From: an uncultured Methanolobus sp.
GTDB lineage: Archaea; Halobacteriota; Methanosarcinia; Methanosarcinales; Methanosarcinaceae
DNA length: 64,000 nt
Reading direction: 5' to 3'
Assembly: GCF_963667555.1 (NCBI RefSeq)
Contig: NZ_OY763421.1
Span: 2,311,562-2,375,561, forward strand
Shown here one piece after another: positions 1 to 8,797 of this stretch. The notes below the pieces were generated by a model. That model saw only the letters and a list, made by a program, of their open reading frames with translations, did not search any database and was not told where the DNA came from. Position 1 is the stretch's first letter, and every line of letters begins with the position of its first letter. The translations under genes and the position numbers were made by a program.

Positions 1-16
1 ATAGAGATAAATAGAT

Positions 17-472
17 TTATGAAGAGTCAATCATTTCCTTCAATATCTCTATATCTACTGATGAATTATTTATCCCATAATAAACATTATCGACATTAAC
101 AATGTCCTCACCCACTATGGTTATTCCTGCAATTTTACCGGAGTCATCATAAAAATCCATAGAATAACGAAAGCCACCTCGGTCAGTTTGATCATCCATT
201 TTTTCAAGGGAATATTGATCCAGATGGGAAATCAGTTTCTCTATTGTTGTCATGTTTTCTATTGTGCCTGAATCACCGCTCATCCCATGAAAGACAGATA
301 TTTTGGTGATACCAGAACCATCGATGTCAGCAATTGCAATAGCACTTTTACTATTGATTGACTCTACGACGTAATCATCCGTTAACTCTGCGATACACCC
401 TGAAAAAAAGAGTGTGCTGCATAAAAGAAGGCATAAGACCAAGTTATTTGTTATATTGTTCATTCCAATCAT
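17..472 (-). CDS. Small predicted lipoprotein, function unknown
   Basis: About 151 residues. The N-terminus has a hydrophobic stretch ending in a lipobox, LFFSGC, so the mature protein should be a lipid-anchored exported protein with its Cys as first residue. The rest is acidic, with no Cys and no motif I recognise. Two ATG starts are possible, at 472 and 463; 472 has a GGTAG sequence just upstream and I prefer it weakly. It stands alone near the window edge, and two further small exported proteins follow on the same strand. I do not recognise the family. Confidence 0.6.
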   Translation of the reverse strand: MIGMNNITNNLVLCLLLCSTLFFSGCIAELTDDYVVESINSKSAIAIADIDGSGITKISVFHGMSGDSGTIENMTTIEKLISHLDQYSLEKMDDQTDRGGFRYSMDFYDDSGKIAGITIVGEDIVNVDNVYYGINNSSVDIEILKEMIDSS

Positions 473-626
473 CGCTACCAAAATTAAAAGAAAATAGATC
501 TAATAGTTCGCACCATCATACAATAAAAATTAGAGTATCGCATAAATTAATTATGGCATATATCAAACTGAACATTTGAATGAGTATTCTACAAAGCCGT
601 GAAAACAGAGCTATTGAATTTTTAAT

Positions 627-1088
627 CTACAGAACAGTGATCTTATCAATCCTGGCAAACCGATACCGTGATACTTTACATTTAACTTTGTCATCAATCT
701 TTACTTTATTAAAATCTTCCAGGCTGACAAAATAAGTACATGTTTTACCTTCAGGCACATCATTTGCAGAATCATCAGAGATGAGCCTTACACCAACGCA
801 GTAATCAACATTGTTATATTTCCGTTCCAGGAGCTCTTTCAGTGAATCATTTACATAGAGATTCTTATCTCCTTGAGTGAAAAATGGTTCAAAATCTTCA
901 GTATCTACACGTATCCATGGTTCACTAGGATGTGGGGCGTTGAATATGCTCTCGCAGGTGTTTCCATAATATCCATTGATAACTTTGTGTTCAACCACGC
1001 CTTCTACTTCGACCGGAGTTACGTAATAGATCGATGATATGAGGAAAATAACAAGGAACAAAAATAGCGTTTTATTAAAAGCTCCCAT
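627..1088 (-). CDS. Small exported or membrane-anchored hypothetical protein
   Basis: About 153 residues. A single N-terminal hydrophobic segment (roughly residues 7-24, FLFLVIFLISSIYYV) works as a signal anchor or uncleaved signal peptide; the remaining domain would be outside the cell. Two Cys in the mature part (CESIF, YCVGVR) and a third in the C-terminal half (GKTCTYF) could form disulfides. The ATG at 1088 is preceded by GGTTGGTT and is preferred to the upstream TTG at 1094. No recognised domain. The gene sits between two other exported small proteins on the same strand with gaps of about 65-150 bases, so co-transcription is not certain. Confidence 0.55.
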   Translation of the reverse strand: MGAFNKTLFLFLVIFLISSIYYVTPVEVEGVVEHKVINGYYGNTCESIFNAPHPSEPWIRVDTEDFEPFFTQGDKNLYVNDSLKELLERKYNNVDYCVGVRLISDDSANDVPEGKTCTYFVSLEDFNKVKIDDKVKCKVSRYRFARIDKITVL

Positions 1089-1153
1089 AACCAACCTGCC
1101 TTTTAGAATACTGCGAACTGAATATTAACTACTCCACATCTACTGTTTTTCTA

Positions 1154-1828
1154 TCAAGAAGAAATCATTTCAACTAATTCTTTCTGACTTATAGTTCCAT
1201 GTACTCCTACGGCATTTCCATCATCGGTTAACGTTAATTTGCCTTGAATCGAGCCAAGAGTAAAATAGTGATCAGGTCCAAGGTCTTTTGTGTACTCCCA
1301 CTCATCCTCGATCAAATAGAGAAAAACCTTTTCATCCGGCTGAAATGAAGCTTCATAATCGGCAGTACTGACATCATTGCCAACTGTTCCTGTAAAAACC
1401 CTAACGACAACCTCGTCTTCTGGCAATGGATTTTTTAAATATTCATCAGCAGTTATCACAACATCAGTATAGATCATATCATACCATTCGAAATCATCAA
1501 CTGAATCATGGGGTCTTTTCCCATCTACGGTATTCCATTTACCTGGAAGGATCTCTTTTACCGTACCTATGAGAATCACATTCGAATTCTCTGTGAGATA
1601 TTCATAGCTAAGGAACTCCATTTCAGGGTTTGAACCTATAATAAGTCCATCCGACCCGTTATCAGAGATAAATAGTTCTCCATATCCTCCATAGGTATAG
1701 TATGGGTCATCACCAACTACCTCATTATTGGAATCATTCAGGAAGCCACCGGCATAAACCAGACCTACCAGCACCAATGAAAATAGAACCGATAGAATCA
1801 GAATAGACTTGATCTTCATTTCTTTCAT
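1154..1828 (-). CDS. Exported hypothetical protein
   Basis: 224 residues with a classical signal peptide (basic MKEMKIKS, then a hydrophobic core up to LVLVGLVYAGG). The mature part is acidic and free of Cys. One segment (VILIGTVKEILPGKW, then DVVITADEYLKNP and VVVRVFTGTVG) resembles a beta-barrel or OB-like fold found in secreted proteins of several archaea and Gram-positives; this is a resemblance by eye only. A second in-frame ATG lies at 1819. Not assigned to a pathway. Confidence 0.55.
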   Translation of the reverse strand: MKEMKIKSILILSVLFSLVLVGLVYAGGFLNDSNNEVVGDDPYYTYGGYGELFISDNGSDGLIIGSNPEMEFLSYEYLTENSNVILIGTVKEILPGKWNTVDGKRPHDSVDDFEWYDMIYTDVVITADEYLKNPLPEDEVVVRVFTGTVGNDVSTADYEASFQPDEKVFLYLIEDEWEYTKDLGPDHYFTLGSIQGKLTLTDDGNAVGVHGTISQKELVEMISS

Positions 1829-1939
1829 AGAACATATTAAACACTTGAATCAATATGAACTTTTGCAGATAATAGTTACAAAAAATATAATAGTTAAGAT
1901 GTTGTTTGATGATTACATGAACCATAAAAATGTCTGGTA

Positions 1940-2557
1940 TTATTCACCAACCAGCTTCTTCGTAATCTCCGCAACGTGTCTGCCTTGAAACCTCGCAATT
2001 CCAAGCTCATTCTCACTTGGATGTCTGGTATCGGGACCGCTGCCTGCAATTGTGGAAGCACCATACGGACTTCCGCCTGTAATCTCATCAAGTGTTGACT
2101 GTCTTGTTTCAGAATAGGGGACACCCACTATGATCATTCCATGATGCAGCAGCGTTGTGTGAAAACTCAGTATCGATGATTCCTGACCACCATGCTGAGT
2201 GCTGCTGGATGTGAAAACACTGCCGACCTTACCGATGAGTAAACCTTTTGACCAGATGCCTCCTGTCCTGTCAAGGAAAGCGCGCATCTGTGCAGTCATC
2301 ATTCCAAACCTTGTTGGAGTTCCGAAAATGATGGCATCTGCTTCGGTGAGATTATCAACTGTTGCAACAGGGATGTGTTCAAAACTCTTTTTTGATTCTG
2401 TGGCTCCCATTTTTTGAAGAATCTCAGGAGTGAATGTTTCCTGAACCTGGAAAAGTCCAACTTCAGCACCTTCAACTTCCCTGGCGCCTTCGGCTACTGC
2501 CTGCGCCATCCTGTAATTATGTCCGTATAAACTGTAAAAGATTACATTTATTTTCAT
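1940..2557 (-). CDS. wrbA: WrbA-type NAD(P)H:quinone oxidoreductase
   Basis: Flavodoxin-fold FMN enzyme of the WrbA family, which reduces quinones or quinone-like compounds by two electrons and protects against oxidative stress. The FMN phosphate-binding loop is visible near the N-terminus ([18 protein letters not shown]), followed by [20 protein letters not shown] and the SSTQHGGQE loop typical of WrbA. Length about 205 residues is normal. ATG codons lie at 2560 and 2557; the second is better spaced from GGTGGG. The gene is transcribed away from a DUF2178/XRE/ModE-like operon and shares an intergenic region that holds an inverted repeat, so the XRE protein may control it. Confidence 0.9.
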   Translation of the reverse strand: MKINVIFYSLYGHNYRMAQAVAEGAREVEGAEVGLFQVQETFTPEILQKMGATESKKSFEHIPVATVDNLTEADAIIFGTPTRFGMMTAQMRAFLDRTGGIWSKGLLIGKVGSVFTSSSTQHGGQESSILSFHTTLLHHGMIIVGVPYSETRQSTLDEITGGSPYGASTIAGSGPDTRHPSENELGIARFQGRHVAEITKKLVGE

Positions 2558-2658
2558 CATTCCCACCTTCAAGCTGTATTTGCTGCTTACACATTATGGG
2601 TGGATTCCTGAATAAGTAATTTTCCGGAAGTTCATAAAAGCATGATTATATATAATAG

Positions 2659-2708
2659 ATGTTAGATATAGTTCACATAATAAGAATAATATCTAACATA
2701 ATGTTAGA
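2659..2708. promoter_or_regulatory. Inverted-repeat operator between wrbA and the XRE operon
   Basis: ATGTTAGATAT at 2659-2669 is exactly repeated in reverse complement (ATATCTAACAT) at 2689-2699, and a third half-site ATGTTAGA follows at 2701-2708. The site lies between two divergent transcription units, one of which encodes an XRE-family repressor. That the XRE protein binds here is inference. Confidence 0.6.
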
Positions 2709-2735
2709 ATTAGATATAGGAATATAGTGAGACTT

Positions 2736-3131
2736 ATGGAAAAGCTGGAAAAATATACAAAAGCAACCTATGCTCTTGCTTTGGTTCTTATCGTAGCTGG
2801 TATCTCTTTGATAGCAATGGTTGAAGAATATCAGCAGATGGGCATCAGTCTTGTGAATATAGGAACAATTGTCATCTTTGTCACATTCGTTAAAGCAAGA
2901 AGATATCGTAACGGACCTGTAAAAGATGAGAGAACAATAAAGATCGGTGCCTACGGACTTTCATATTCATGGCTTATAACATTCATTCTTATATCCCTGC
3001 TGTTCTGGGTAGATGAATTTGGAATTGCCATGCTGACGGCCAAGCAAGTACTGGCGATCCTCATGATAACAATGCTCGTAACTGCAAAAGGTATCCAGTG
3101 GTATCTCTTCAGGAAAGGAGATATTGAATAA
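2736..3131 (+). CDS. DUF2178-type membrane protein
   Basis: About 131 residues with four predicted membrane segments: two near the N-terminus ([18 protein letters not shown] and [17 protein letters not shown]), a charged loop with [16 protein letters not shown], and two more before the end. The loop and the pairing with a small XRE regulator match the DUF2178 membrane protein/XRE pairs common in archaea and Firmicutes. ATG 2736 is preferred to GTG 2727 because GTGAG then serves as ribosome binding site. First gene of a three-gene unit. Confidence 0.75.
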   Translation: MEKLEKYTKATYALALVLIVAGISLIAMVEEYQQMGISLVNIGTIVIFVTFVKARRYRNGPVKDERTIKIGAYGLSYSWLITFILISLLFWVDEFGIAMLTAKQVLAILMITMLVTAKGIQWYLFRKGDIE

Positions 3132-3153
3132 GGACAAAATCAGGGATGATAGG

Positions 3154-3360
3154 ATGAAGACAAGAATCAAGGAACTCCGGGCGAGATATGACATGACCCA
3201 GGAAGACCTTGCAAACAAAGTTGGCGTGAGGAGAGAAACCATTGGTTTTCTGGAAAAAGGGAAATATAATCCCTCACTAAAACTTGCATATAAAGTAGCA
3301 ATAACTCTTGAGACAACAATAGATGAGCTGTTCATCTTTGATGAATCAGACCTCAAATGA
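3154..3360 (+). CDS. Small XRE-family HTH transcriptional regulator
   Basis: 68 residues, essentially one Cro/CI-type helix-turn-helix: [20 protein letters not shown] forms helices 1-2, then [19 protein letters not shown] is the recognition helix and following turn. This is the usual size of the archaeal YgzD-like family. An upstream TTG (3124) would add ten residues, but the ATG at 3154 fits the family start. The protein is encoded directly downstream of the DUF2178 membrane protein, a standard pairing in which the membrane protein may modulate the regulator. The inverted repeat at 2659-2708 is the likely operator (inference). Confidence 0.85.
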   Translation: MKTRIKELRARYDMTQEDLANKVGVRRETIGFLEKGKYNPSLKLAYKVAITLETTIDELFIFDESDLK

Positions 3361-3376
3361 CACCCTGGAGATAATT

Positions 3377-3931
3377 ATGGAAGCAAAAACAAAAGTATGG
3401 CTTGCAGAGGACGGAAAACCGATCATAGGCGGAGGTAAGGTTGAACTTCTCAAAGCCATTGACGAGGAAAAATCACTCCGCAAAGCCTGCATGAAAATGG
3501 ATATATCCTACAAGCATGCATGGAATGTACTGAACAAGATCAGTGAAAGACTTGGCAAAGACGTGGTTACAACCATCAGAGGTGGAAAAAGCCAGGGCAC
3601 TTTTCTCACAGACGAAGGGCGCAGGCTTATTCAGGAATATGAGATGAACAGGAAATTCATTGATAATACTATGGAAGATGAAGGTTCCTGGGAAAAACTG
3701 GGTCTTGCCATCTCAGCACGTAACAAGATCCCTGCAAAGGTTGTAAGCGTTGAGAAAGACGGACTTGTTGCCAAGATAAAACTGGAGATAGAACCATCTG
3801 CACTTACTTCTATCATAACTTCTGAAGCAGTAGAGAGACTTGGGATAAAAGAAGGAGACAGTGTCTTTGCAATAGTTAAGTCAACGGAAGTGCTTATCGG
3901 AAAAGAGCAAAAACAGGCGTTGAAGGATTAA
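3377..3931 (+). CDS. modE: ModE-like regulator with LysR-type HTH and Mop/TOBE domain
   Basis: 184 residues. Residues 1-90 are the winged HTH of the ModE/LysR type (KVELLKAIDEEKSLRKAC, SYKHAWNVLNKISERLG, RGGKSQGTFLTDEGRRL). From about residue 113 a molybdate-binding Mop/TOBE domain begins with SARNKIPAKVVSVEKDGLV, the normal motif of this family. ModE proteins sense molybdate or tungstate and control uptake and cofactor genes; methanogens need these metals for formylmethanofuran dehydrogenase. The ATG at 3377 follows CTGGAG and lies 16 bases after the XRE stop. No mod transporter genes are adjacent, so any targets are elsewhere. Symbol by homology. Confidence 0.85.
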   Translation: MEAKTKVWLAEDGKPIIGGGKVELLKAIDEEKSLRKACMKMDISYKHAWNVLNKISERLGKDVVTTIRGGKSQGTFLTDEGRRLIQEYEMNRKFIDNTMEDEGSWEKLGLAISARNKIPAKVVSVEKDGLVAKIKLEIEPSALTSIITSEAVERLGIKEGDSVFAIVKSTEVLIGKEQKQALKD

Positions 3932-4068
3932 AAGTGGCCTGTTTACCAATTAAACCTTTCAAAAGCCGTATATACTTTCAGGATACATATTATTTTGGAT
4001 AGAAATAAGAATGAAAATAAAGTTGTTGTAGAACTGTTGATATTGTTGTTTTACTCAGGAAGGGAATC

Positions 4069-4302
4069 ATGAAAAGTAAGGGAGATTTTTCGTGGGAGAA
4101 CGGTAAGATCAAAAACGGGGATACTCTGGGGAAGATTGTGTCAATTCCGATCCAGGATGATTTAGAACCGGAAATTTTCGACGACATTAAATTAAAGCAA
4201 ATTAAACAGAATTTTGATGAAGATTCTGACATCTTAGTGGATGAGTTCAAAGAGAAAATGACAGAGCTCCTCTCAAGAGAACTACATCACCGCAGAAAAT
4301 GA
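4069..4302 (+). CDS. Small acidic hypothetical protein
   Basis: 77 residues, strongly acidic in the second half (EPEIFDDIKLKQIKQNFDED), then a basic end, ELHHRRK. ATG 4069 is preceded by AGGAAGG. Its 3-prime end overlaps the end of the convergent permease gene by about 20 bases. I do not recognise a family; coding is supported by length, start site and composition only. Confidence 0.45.
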   Translation: MKSKGDFSWENGKIKNGDTLGKIVSIPIQDDLEPEIFDDIKLKQIKQNFDEDSDILVDEFKEKMTELLSRELHHRRK

Positions 4303-5424
4303 AGTTTTACCTTTCTTCATTTTTCTTTGTTTATATATACCGTGGATTATGAAAGGGGTCAGCAGTATTGCAAATGCTGTCTTTACCCATGGATCCAGAA
4401 CTTCCCCTGCATTTCCTGCAATGGATGAAGCTTCAATGCCAAGCCTGAAATAGATAGCATCAAGCAGCAATCCAAAAGCCAGTGAACATACGGCAATCAT
4501 TGTAAGATACAATGTAGCACTTCTTTTTCCCAGGAATCTTGTCACCATTGTTATGGTGGCTGCATTTGTTGCCGGACCAGCCAGCAGGAATACAAATGCT
4601 GTGCCCGGACTCATGCCTTTTGACACCAAAGCAGCGGCAAGAGGTGTTGAAGCTGTTGCACAAATGTAAAGTGGAATTCCTATTACCAACATAAGGACCA
4701 TGGAGAAAATGCCTCCTCCCAGATAATCACCTACAACTTCATCCGGTATTGCATAAGAGATCATTCCAGCTATCAGGATACCTACCATAAGCCATCCTGA
4801 TATATCGCCAAGAAGTTCTACAAAGGAATATCGAAGAGCGTTTTTTATTCTTGTCAATACTGAAGCATTCTCATCTGTAACTGTGCCAGAATGACATGAG
4901 CATGACGAATCGCTGCACGCAGGAGCCTGCATAAGAGCAATCGAACCGCTTTCAGATGAGAAAAAAGATTTCTTTGAATCTCTCTTCTCACCAATGATAT
5001 TTTCCGCGATTCCTGTGAACAATGCTGTTGTCATACTGGCAATTGGACGAAAAACCGTCATTATAGGGTCCAGCAGAGCGTATGTGATAGCAATCGAATC
5101 CACACCTGTTTCAGGAGTTGATATCAGGAAGGAAAGAGTTGCACCTTTTGTTGCGCCTCTGTTCTTAAGAGAAAGTGCAGTAGGAACTACACCACAGGAA
5201 CAAAGCGGCAATGGAATACCAATAAGAGAAGCATTCAATGCAGACCTGAACTTGCCTGCGGACTTGCCCAGGTATTTGAGGATCTTCTCGTCGGGAACAA
5301 GTGCATGCAATAGTCCTGCAACTACAAATCCAAGAAAGAGATATGGTGCAGCCTCTTCAAACAAACTCCATGACTCTGCCAGGATTCCCACTATTATGCC
5401 TGGAATTGCATTGATAAATGTCAT
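4282..5424 (-). CDS. ArsP/DUF318-family permease
   Basis: 380 residues, eight or so membrane segments in two repeated halves. The first half carries PLPLCSCGVVPTAL, the Cys-rich membrane motif of the DUF318/ArsP permease superfamily; the second repeats the topology with GIPLYICATASTPLAAAL. A hydrophilic Cys-rich linker between the halves (CSDSSCSCH near residues 184-192) may hold a metal or metalloid. ArsP itself exports methylarsenicals; relatives handle other substrates, so the substrate here is open. The ATG at 5424 overlaps the stop of the ArsR gene (AATGAC) and follows GGAGGGC, indicating translational coupling with that regulator. Confidence 0.8.
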   Translation of the reverse strand: MTFINAIPGIIVGILAESWSLFEEAAPYLFLGFVVAGLLHALVPDEKILKYLGKSAGKFRSALNASLIGIPLPLCSCGVVPTALSLKNRGATKGATLSFLISTPETGVDSIAITYALLDPIMTVFRPIASMTTALFTGIAENIIGEKRDSKKSFFSSESGSIALMQAPACSDSSCSCHSGTVTDENASVLTRIKNALRYSFVELLGDISGWLMVGILIAGMISYAIPDEVVGDYLGGGIFSMVLMLVIGIPLYICATASTPLAAALVSKGMSPGTAFVFLLAGPATNAATITMVTRFLGKRSATLYLTMIAVCSLAFGLLLDAIYFRLGIEASSIAGNAGEVLDPWVKTAFAILLTPFIIHGIYKQRKMKKGKTSFSAVM

Positions 5425-5774
5425 TGTTTGCCCTCCTCTACATGTTCCCTGCACATTGACATCAGTAATTCAACATGTTCATCCGCAAGATAATAAACAG
5501 CAAACCGGCCTTCTTTCCTGACCCTTACAAGATCGAGTTGCCTCAGGTTTTTCAGGCTATGGGATATTGCAGACTGAGTTATTCCAAGAGCATCCTCAAT
5601 GGCTTTTACGCAAAGGTCACCCTGCAACAGCAGAAACAGTATCTTCAGGCGGGTTGTGCACTGAAGTGCATTGAATATCCTGCACATTGAATAGATAGAA
5701 TCTTCCGAGGGAAGATGCCTTACTCTATCATCAAGACAACCTGGATCTGCACAAATATGGTCTGAATTATCCAT
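5421..5774 (-). CDS. ArsR/SmtB-family metal-responsive repressor
   Basis: 117 residues. A winged helix spans residues 35-100: TRLKILFLLLQGDLCVKAIE, then GITQSAISHSLKNLRQLDLV, then the wing KEGRFAVYYL. The DLCV segment matches the ELCV metal-binding box of ArsR/CadC proteins, and extra Cys sit at the N-terminus (CADPGC) as in CadC-type sensors. It is the first gene of a two-gene unit with the permease and overlaps it by 4 bases. The palindrome at 5777-5800 ends three bases upstream of its start codon, which fits autorepression and perhaps a leaderless transcript. Confidence 0.85.
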   Translation of the reverse strand: MDNSDHICADPGCLDDRVRHLPSEDSIYSMCRIFNALQCTTRLKILFLLLQGDLCVKAIEDALGITQSAISHSLKNLRQLDLVRVRKEGRFAVYYLADEHVELLMSMCREHVEEGKQ

Positions 5775-5776
5775 GA

Positions 5777-5800
5777 ATATATGAACACATGTTCATATAT
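5777..5800. promoter_or_regulatory. Probable ArsR operator palindrome
   Basis: Perfect 11-base arms ATATATGAACA and TGTTCATATAT separated by CA, directly in front of the ArsR start codon. The size and AT-rich flanks are those of known ArsR/SmtB operators. Confidence 0.7.
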
Positions 5801-5815
5801 CAATATATCCCTTGT

Positions 5816-6592
5816 TTAAATACATATGAAAAATAACAGGACAAAATAGAAAAGAAGTAGAACATAATCAATGAAAGTGAATTTCATCACATGCAAGGAA
5901 CCGCGTCCTTCACCAGTATAACAACGACCCTCCATTGCAAGAGCAACTTCATCCACCGACCTCAGCGACATTCTTACAAGTGGAACGGTCAGTGACATGA
6001 TGGCTTTTACAGGTTCTTTTCTTACATCCAGACCGCGTGAGTATTGCGCATCCCGCAGATCCCTGAAACTGTCAAACAACATTGGTACGAAATAAAGTGA
6101 CAATGACATCATCATCGCAAGATCGTACGAGGATATTCCTGCGTATCTTAAAGGCAGAGGTCTGAGAAGCCTTTCAACACCTGCAGTAATTCCGGCAGGC
6201 GAGGTCGTGGCTGTGATCAGAGCGGCAAAGAGTATCAGGAAAATAAATCTTAATGCAAGCATGCTGCCAAGTAGAAGTCCTTCGTAAGTGCCGGTCAGCA
6301 GGCCAAATTCAAATACAGGCGTTCCTTCTGTGAACAGGAATTGCATGAGAAATATGAATGAAAAAAAAGGGATCATCGGGCGTACAGACCTGGCAAAATG
6401 AACTGGTGGAAGATGACATGCAATGACAAGTGTTGCAAATATAATAGCAATCAGCGCCATTATTTCAAAGGATGAAACTTTAAGAATACAAAAACTGACA
6501 GCCATAAGCCCTAGTATCTTTGTCCGCGGGTCAAGCCTGTGAAAGAAAGATTTTCCAGGCACGTAAGAAAGGAAAAGGTCATTCATTCTCAT
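5816..6592 (-). CDS. ecfT: ECF transporter transmembrane protein EcfT
   Basis: 258 residues, the T component of an energy-coupling factor transporter. Five or six membrane helices, and the two coupling-helix motifs that contact the ATPases are visible: DAQYSRGLD and ALAMEGRCY (the A-R-G type signatures of EcfT/CbiQ). It overlaps the upstream ecfA by 14 bases. With bioY, ecfA and ecfA it makes a complete four-gene transporter, so it is probably dedicated to biotin, though T components can be shared. Confidence 0.9.
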   Translation of the reverse strand: MRMNDLFLSYVPGKSFFHRLDPRTKILGLMAVSFCILKVSSFEIMALIAIIFATLVIACHLPPVHFARSVRPMIPFFSFIFLMQFLFTEGTPVFEFGLLTGTYEGLLLGSMLALRFIFLILFAALITATTSPAGITAGVERLLRPLPLRYAGISSYDLAMMMSLSLYFVPMLFDSFRDLRDAQYSRGLDVRKEPVKAIMSLTVPLVRMSLRSVDEVALAMEGRCYTGEGRGSLHVMKFTFIDYVLLLFYFVLLFFICI

Positions 6593-7412
6593 TCACCCCA
6601 TTGAAGCCAAGGGCTCTGCTTATCTCATTGAAGGCATCATCTACAGAATAGATATCGCTGGCTACTTCAAATCCACATTCCTGCAATTTCCTCATCAGAG
6701 ATGTAATTTCAGGAATAGGAGACGAGACAGAACGTAAATATCCCAGAGGGCTTCCAATAAGATCAACACATCCGTTCTTTAGAAGAAGTACTTTATCGGC
6801 GCATGCCAGAAAATCATCGATCTGATGAGATACCACGATTATAGATGTTCCTGAACCATGAAGCTTTTTCAGAATTGAGAAAAGAGATGCTCTGTTCTCA
6901 GGGTCAAGACCTGATGTCGGCTCATCCAGAATCAGATATTCAGGTCTCAGGGAAAGGACACCTGCAAGAGCTACAAGACGCATTTGTCCTCCGCTAAGTG
7001 AGAATGGAGAAAGGTCTGCAATATCAGGACTTAAGCCCGCAAGGATAAGAGATTCATTTACACGTTCTTTAAGTTCTTCACCTTTTAAACCGAAATTTGA
7101 AGGTCCAAAGGAAACGTCTTCAAAGACGGTCTTTCCAAAAAGCTGCCTTTGCGGATACTGCATTAACAGGCCGATCTTTGACCGCAGTTTCTTATCCGTA
7201 CAATCAATTCCGTTTATTTTCACTGAGCCAGAATAGGGTTTTAGCAAGCCGTTCAAATGCCTTATAAGAGTTGATTTTCCCGAACCTACCTCACCGGTTA
7301 TAAGGATAAATTCACCTCTGTAGATTGTGAAACTTACATTGTCAAGAGCCTTTTTTTCAAGAGATGTACCTTTGTTGTAGAAAAAACTGACATCCTTTAC
7401 TTCAACTGACAT
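6579..7412 (-). CDS. ecfA: ECF transporter ATPase EcfA (second copy)
   Basis: 277 residues. Walker A GEVGSGKST (with E in place of the usual P/R), Q-loop MQYPQRQLFG, signature SLSGGQMRLVALAG, Walker B YLILDEPTSGLD and switch His VVSHQ are all present. The C-terminal extension after residue 220 is the usual EcfA tail. It overlaps the upstream ATPase gene by 16 bases. Intact, and forms the heterodimeric engine with the product of the frameshifted gene at 7397-8211. Confidence 0.9.
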   Translation of the reverse strand: MSVEVKDVSFFYNKGTSLEKKALDNVSFTIYRGEFILITGEVGSGKSTLIRHLNGLLKPYSGSVKINGIDCTDKKLRSKIGLLMQYPQRQLFGKTVFEDVSFGPSNFGLKGEELKERVNESLILAGLSPDIADLSPFSLSGGQMRLVALAGVLSLRPEYLILDEPTSGLDPENRASLFSILKKLHGSGTSIIVVSHQIDDFLACADKVLLLKNGCVDLIGSPLGYLRSVSSPIPEITSLMRKLQECGFEVASDIYSVDDAFNEISRALGFNGVNENE

Positions 7413-8211
7413 AAAGCCTCCCGAAGTTCTTCTTTTGACAAAGGTAAAAAAGAAGGTGCAATTATTCTGGCATCAACAAGCTTTTTTGACAATTCAATAA
7501 TAGGAGGGACATCAAAACCAAAACTACCGGAACTTATCTTACTGATAATCTCCCTTGGATTCCCATTCTGTATGATGCTACTATTCTCCATTAGCACAAG
7601 CCTGTCCGCAAGGACAAGTTCTTCTACAAGATGAGTCACATAAATTATAGTTGTGCCTGTTTCGTGCAACGTTTTGATCAATAAAAGTATGTCCTTTTTT
7701 GAATCAGAATCAAGCATGGATGTTACTTCGTCAAAAAGTATGATCTCAGGCTCCATTGCAAGAACTGAAGCCAGAGCTATTTTCTGTTTCTGGCCGCCGC
7801 TGAGAGTCCGGGAGTGTTATACCTGTAATCAGACATTCCTACAGATTCCAGTGCAGCAGATACTCGCTTTTGAATTTCAGAAGAAGAAAGACCGAGATTC
7901 TCCGGGCCGAAGGCAATATCGTCTTCAACTGTCATGCCGATGAACTGGGATTGAGGATCCTGGAAAACCATTGAGGCTGTTCTGCGAATTTCCTGAAGCT
8001 TTGACGGATCTGAAGTATCCATTCCTTTTACAGTCACAGAACCTGAATCGGGTTGCAGAAGTCCGTTGATATGTCGCAGCAAGGTTGATTTACCACAACC
8101 ATTCTTTCCGGCAATGGCTACAAATTCACCTTTGCGGATTTTCAGAGTTATGGAATCCAGGGCAGGGGTGCCATCGGGATAGCGGTAACTCAGGTTTTCA
8201 ATTTTGATCAT
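7397..8211 (-). pseudogene. ecfA: ECF transporter ATPase EcfA (first copy), frameshifted
   Basis: One ABC ATPase gene read in two frames. The first part (from 8211) has Walker A GKNGCGKST and Q-loop FQDPQSQF and runs to SDYRYNTPG, after which it leaves frame. The second part carries LSGGQKQKIALAS, Walker B IILFDEVTSMLD and switch HLVEE. Adding one C in the run TCCGGG near 7808 restores NTPGTLSGGQ and a continuous 271-residue protein of normal EcfA length. Everything else about the gene is conserved, so either this is a sequencing or assembly error or a very recent mutation. If real, the ECF biotin transporter should be inactive. ATG 8211 overlaps the end of bioY by 14 bases. Confidence 0.85.
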
Positions 8212-8770
8212 GCTGATCGGTCAGGGAATATCTGGAAGATACTGCTGCTGCAGCAACAAGTTTCAGAACTGCACCAGGAAGATAGGGAATCATTCCAAGT
8301 GCAATTGCCTGTGTCATACCCAGGTCTGCAACATTCATAAGTTGAAGTATTCCGAAAAGATAGATCACGGAAAGACCTGCAAGCATAATAATCATATTCA
8401 TAGCTATATTTTTTGTTCCGAGGCGGTCTGACAGGTAACCTATGATAAAAGCACCGAACATGAAACCAATGAGAAATCCGCCGGTTGGACCGAATATCAT
8501 TCCAAGACCGGAACTTCCACCGGAGAACACAGGCAGACCTGCTATTCCAAGAAGCAGATATACAACTACACTGATAGCTCCCCATCTTGCTCCCAATATA
8601 GCACCTGTCAGCAATACAAAAAATGTCTGCAATGTAATAGGGACCGGGCTTACAGGCACAGGGATCTCAATATATGCACCAACTGCCATGAGGGCAGCAA
8701 AAAGAGAGGCGAAGACCATTTTTTTGATATTGTTATTATTCGTTGCCTGAAAATGATTTTCTTTCAACAT
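8198..8770 (-). CDS. bioY: BioY-family biotin transporter S component
   Basis: 190 residues with six predicted membrane helices. The diagnostic BioY sequences are present: an N-terminal helix with FAALMAVGAYIEIPVP, the loop SPVPITLQTFFVLLTGAILG, and GPTGGFLIGFMFGAFIIGYL. BioY binds biotin with high affinity and is energised by EcfT/EcfA. ATG 8770 is preceded by GGTGATC, an excellent archaeal ribosome binding site. First gene of the bioY-ecfA-ecfA-ecfT operon, with a BirA-type operator at 8798-8831 upstream, indicating control by biotin. Confidence 0.93.
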   Translation of the reverse strand: MLKENHFQATNNNNIKKMVFASLFAALMAVGAYIEIPVPVSPVPITLQTFFVLLTGAILGARWGAISVVVYLLLGIAGLPVFSGGSSGLGMIFGPTGGFLIGFMFGAFIIGYLSDRLGTKNIAMNMIIMLAGLSVIYLFGILQLMNVADLGMTQAIALGMIPYLPGAVLKLVAAAAVSSRYSLTDQHDQN

Positions 8771-8797
8771 TAGATCACCATTCGTTTTAACGGAGTA

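Noticed and set aside
4994..5521. 175-residue plus-strand frame opposite the ArsP-like permease
   Set aside because: Antisense of a well-supported membrane protein gene; Pro/Ser-rich nonsense composition.
7397..8211. Reading the ecfA break as pyrrolysine (TAG) readthrough
   Set aside because: The frame runs on to a TAG only after leaving frame; motif continuity requires a one-base change, not readthrough.
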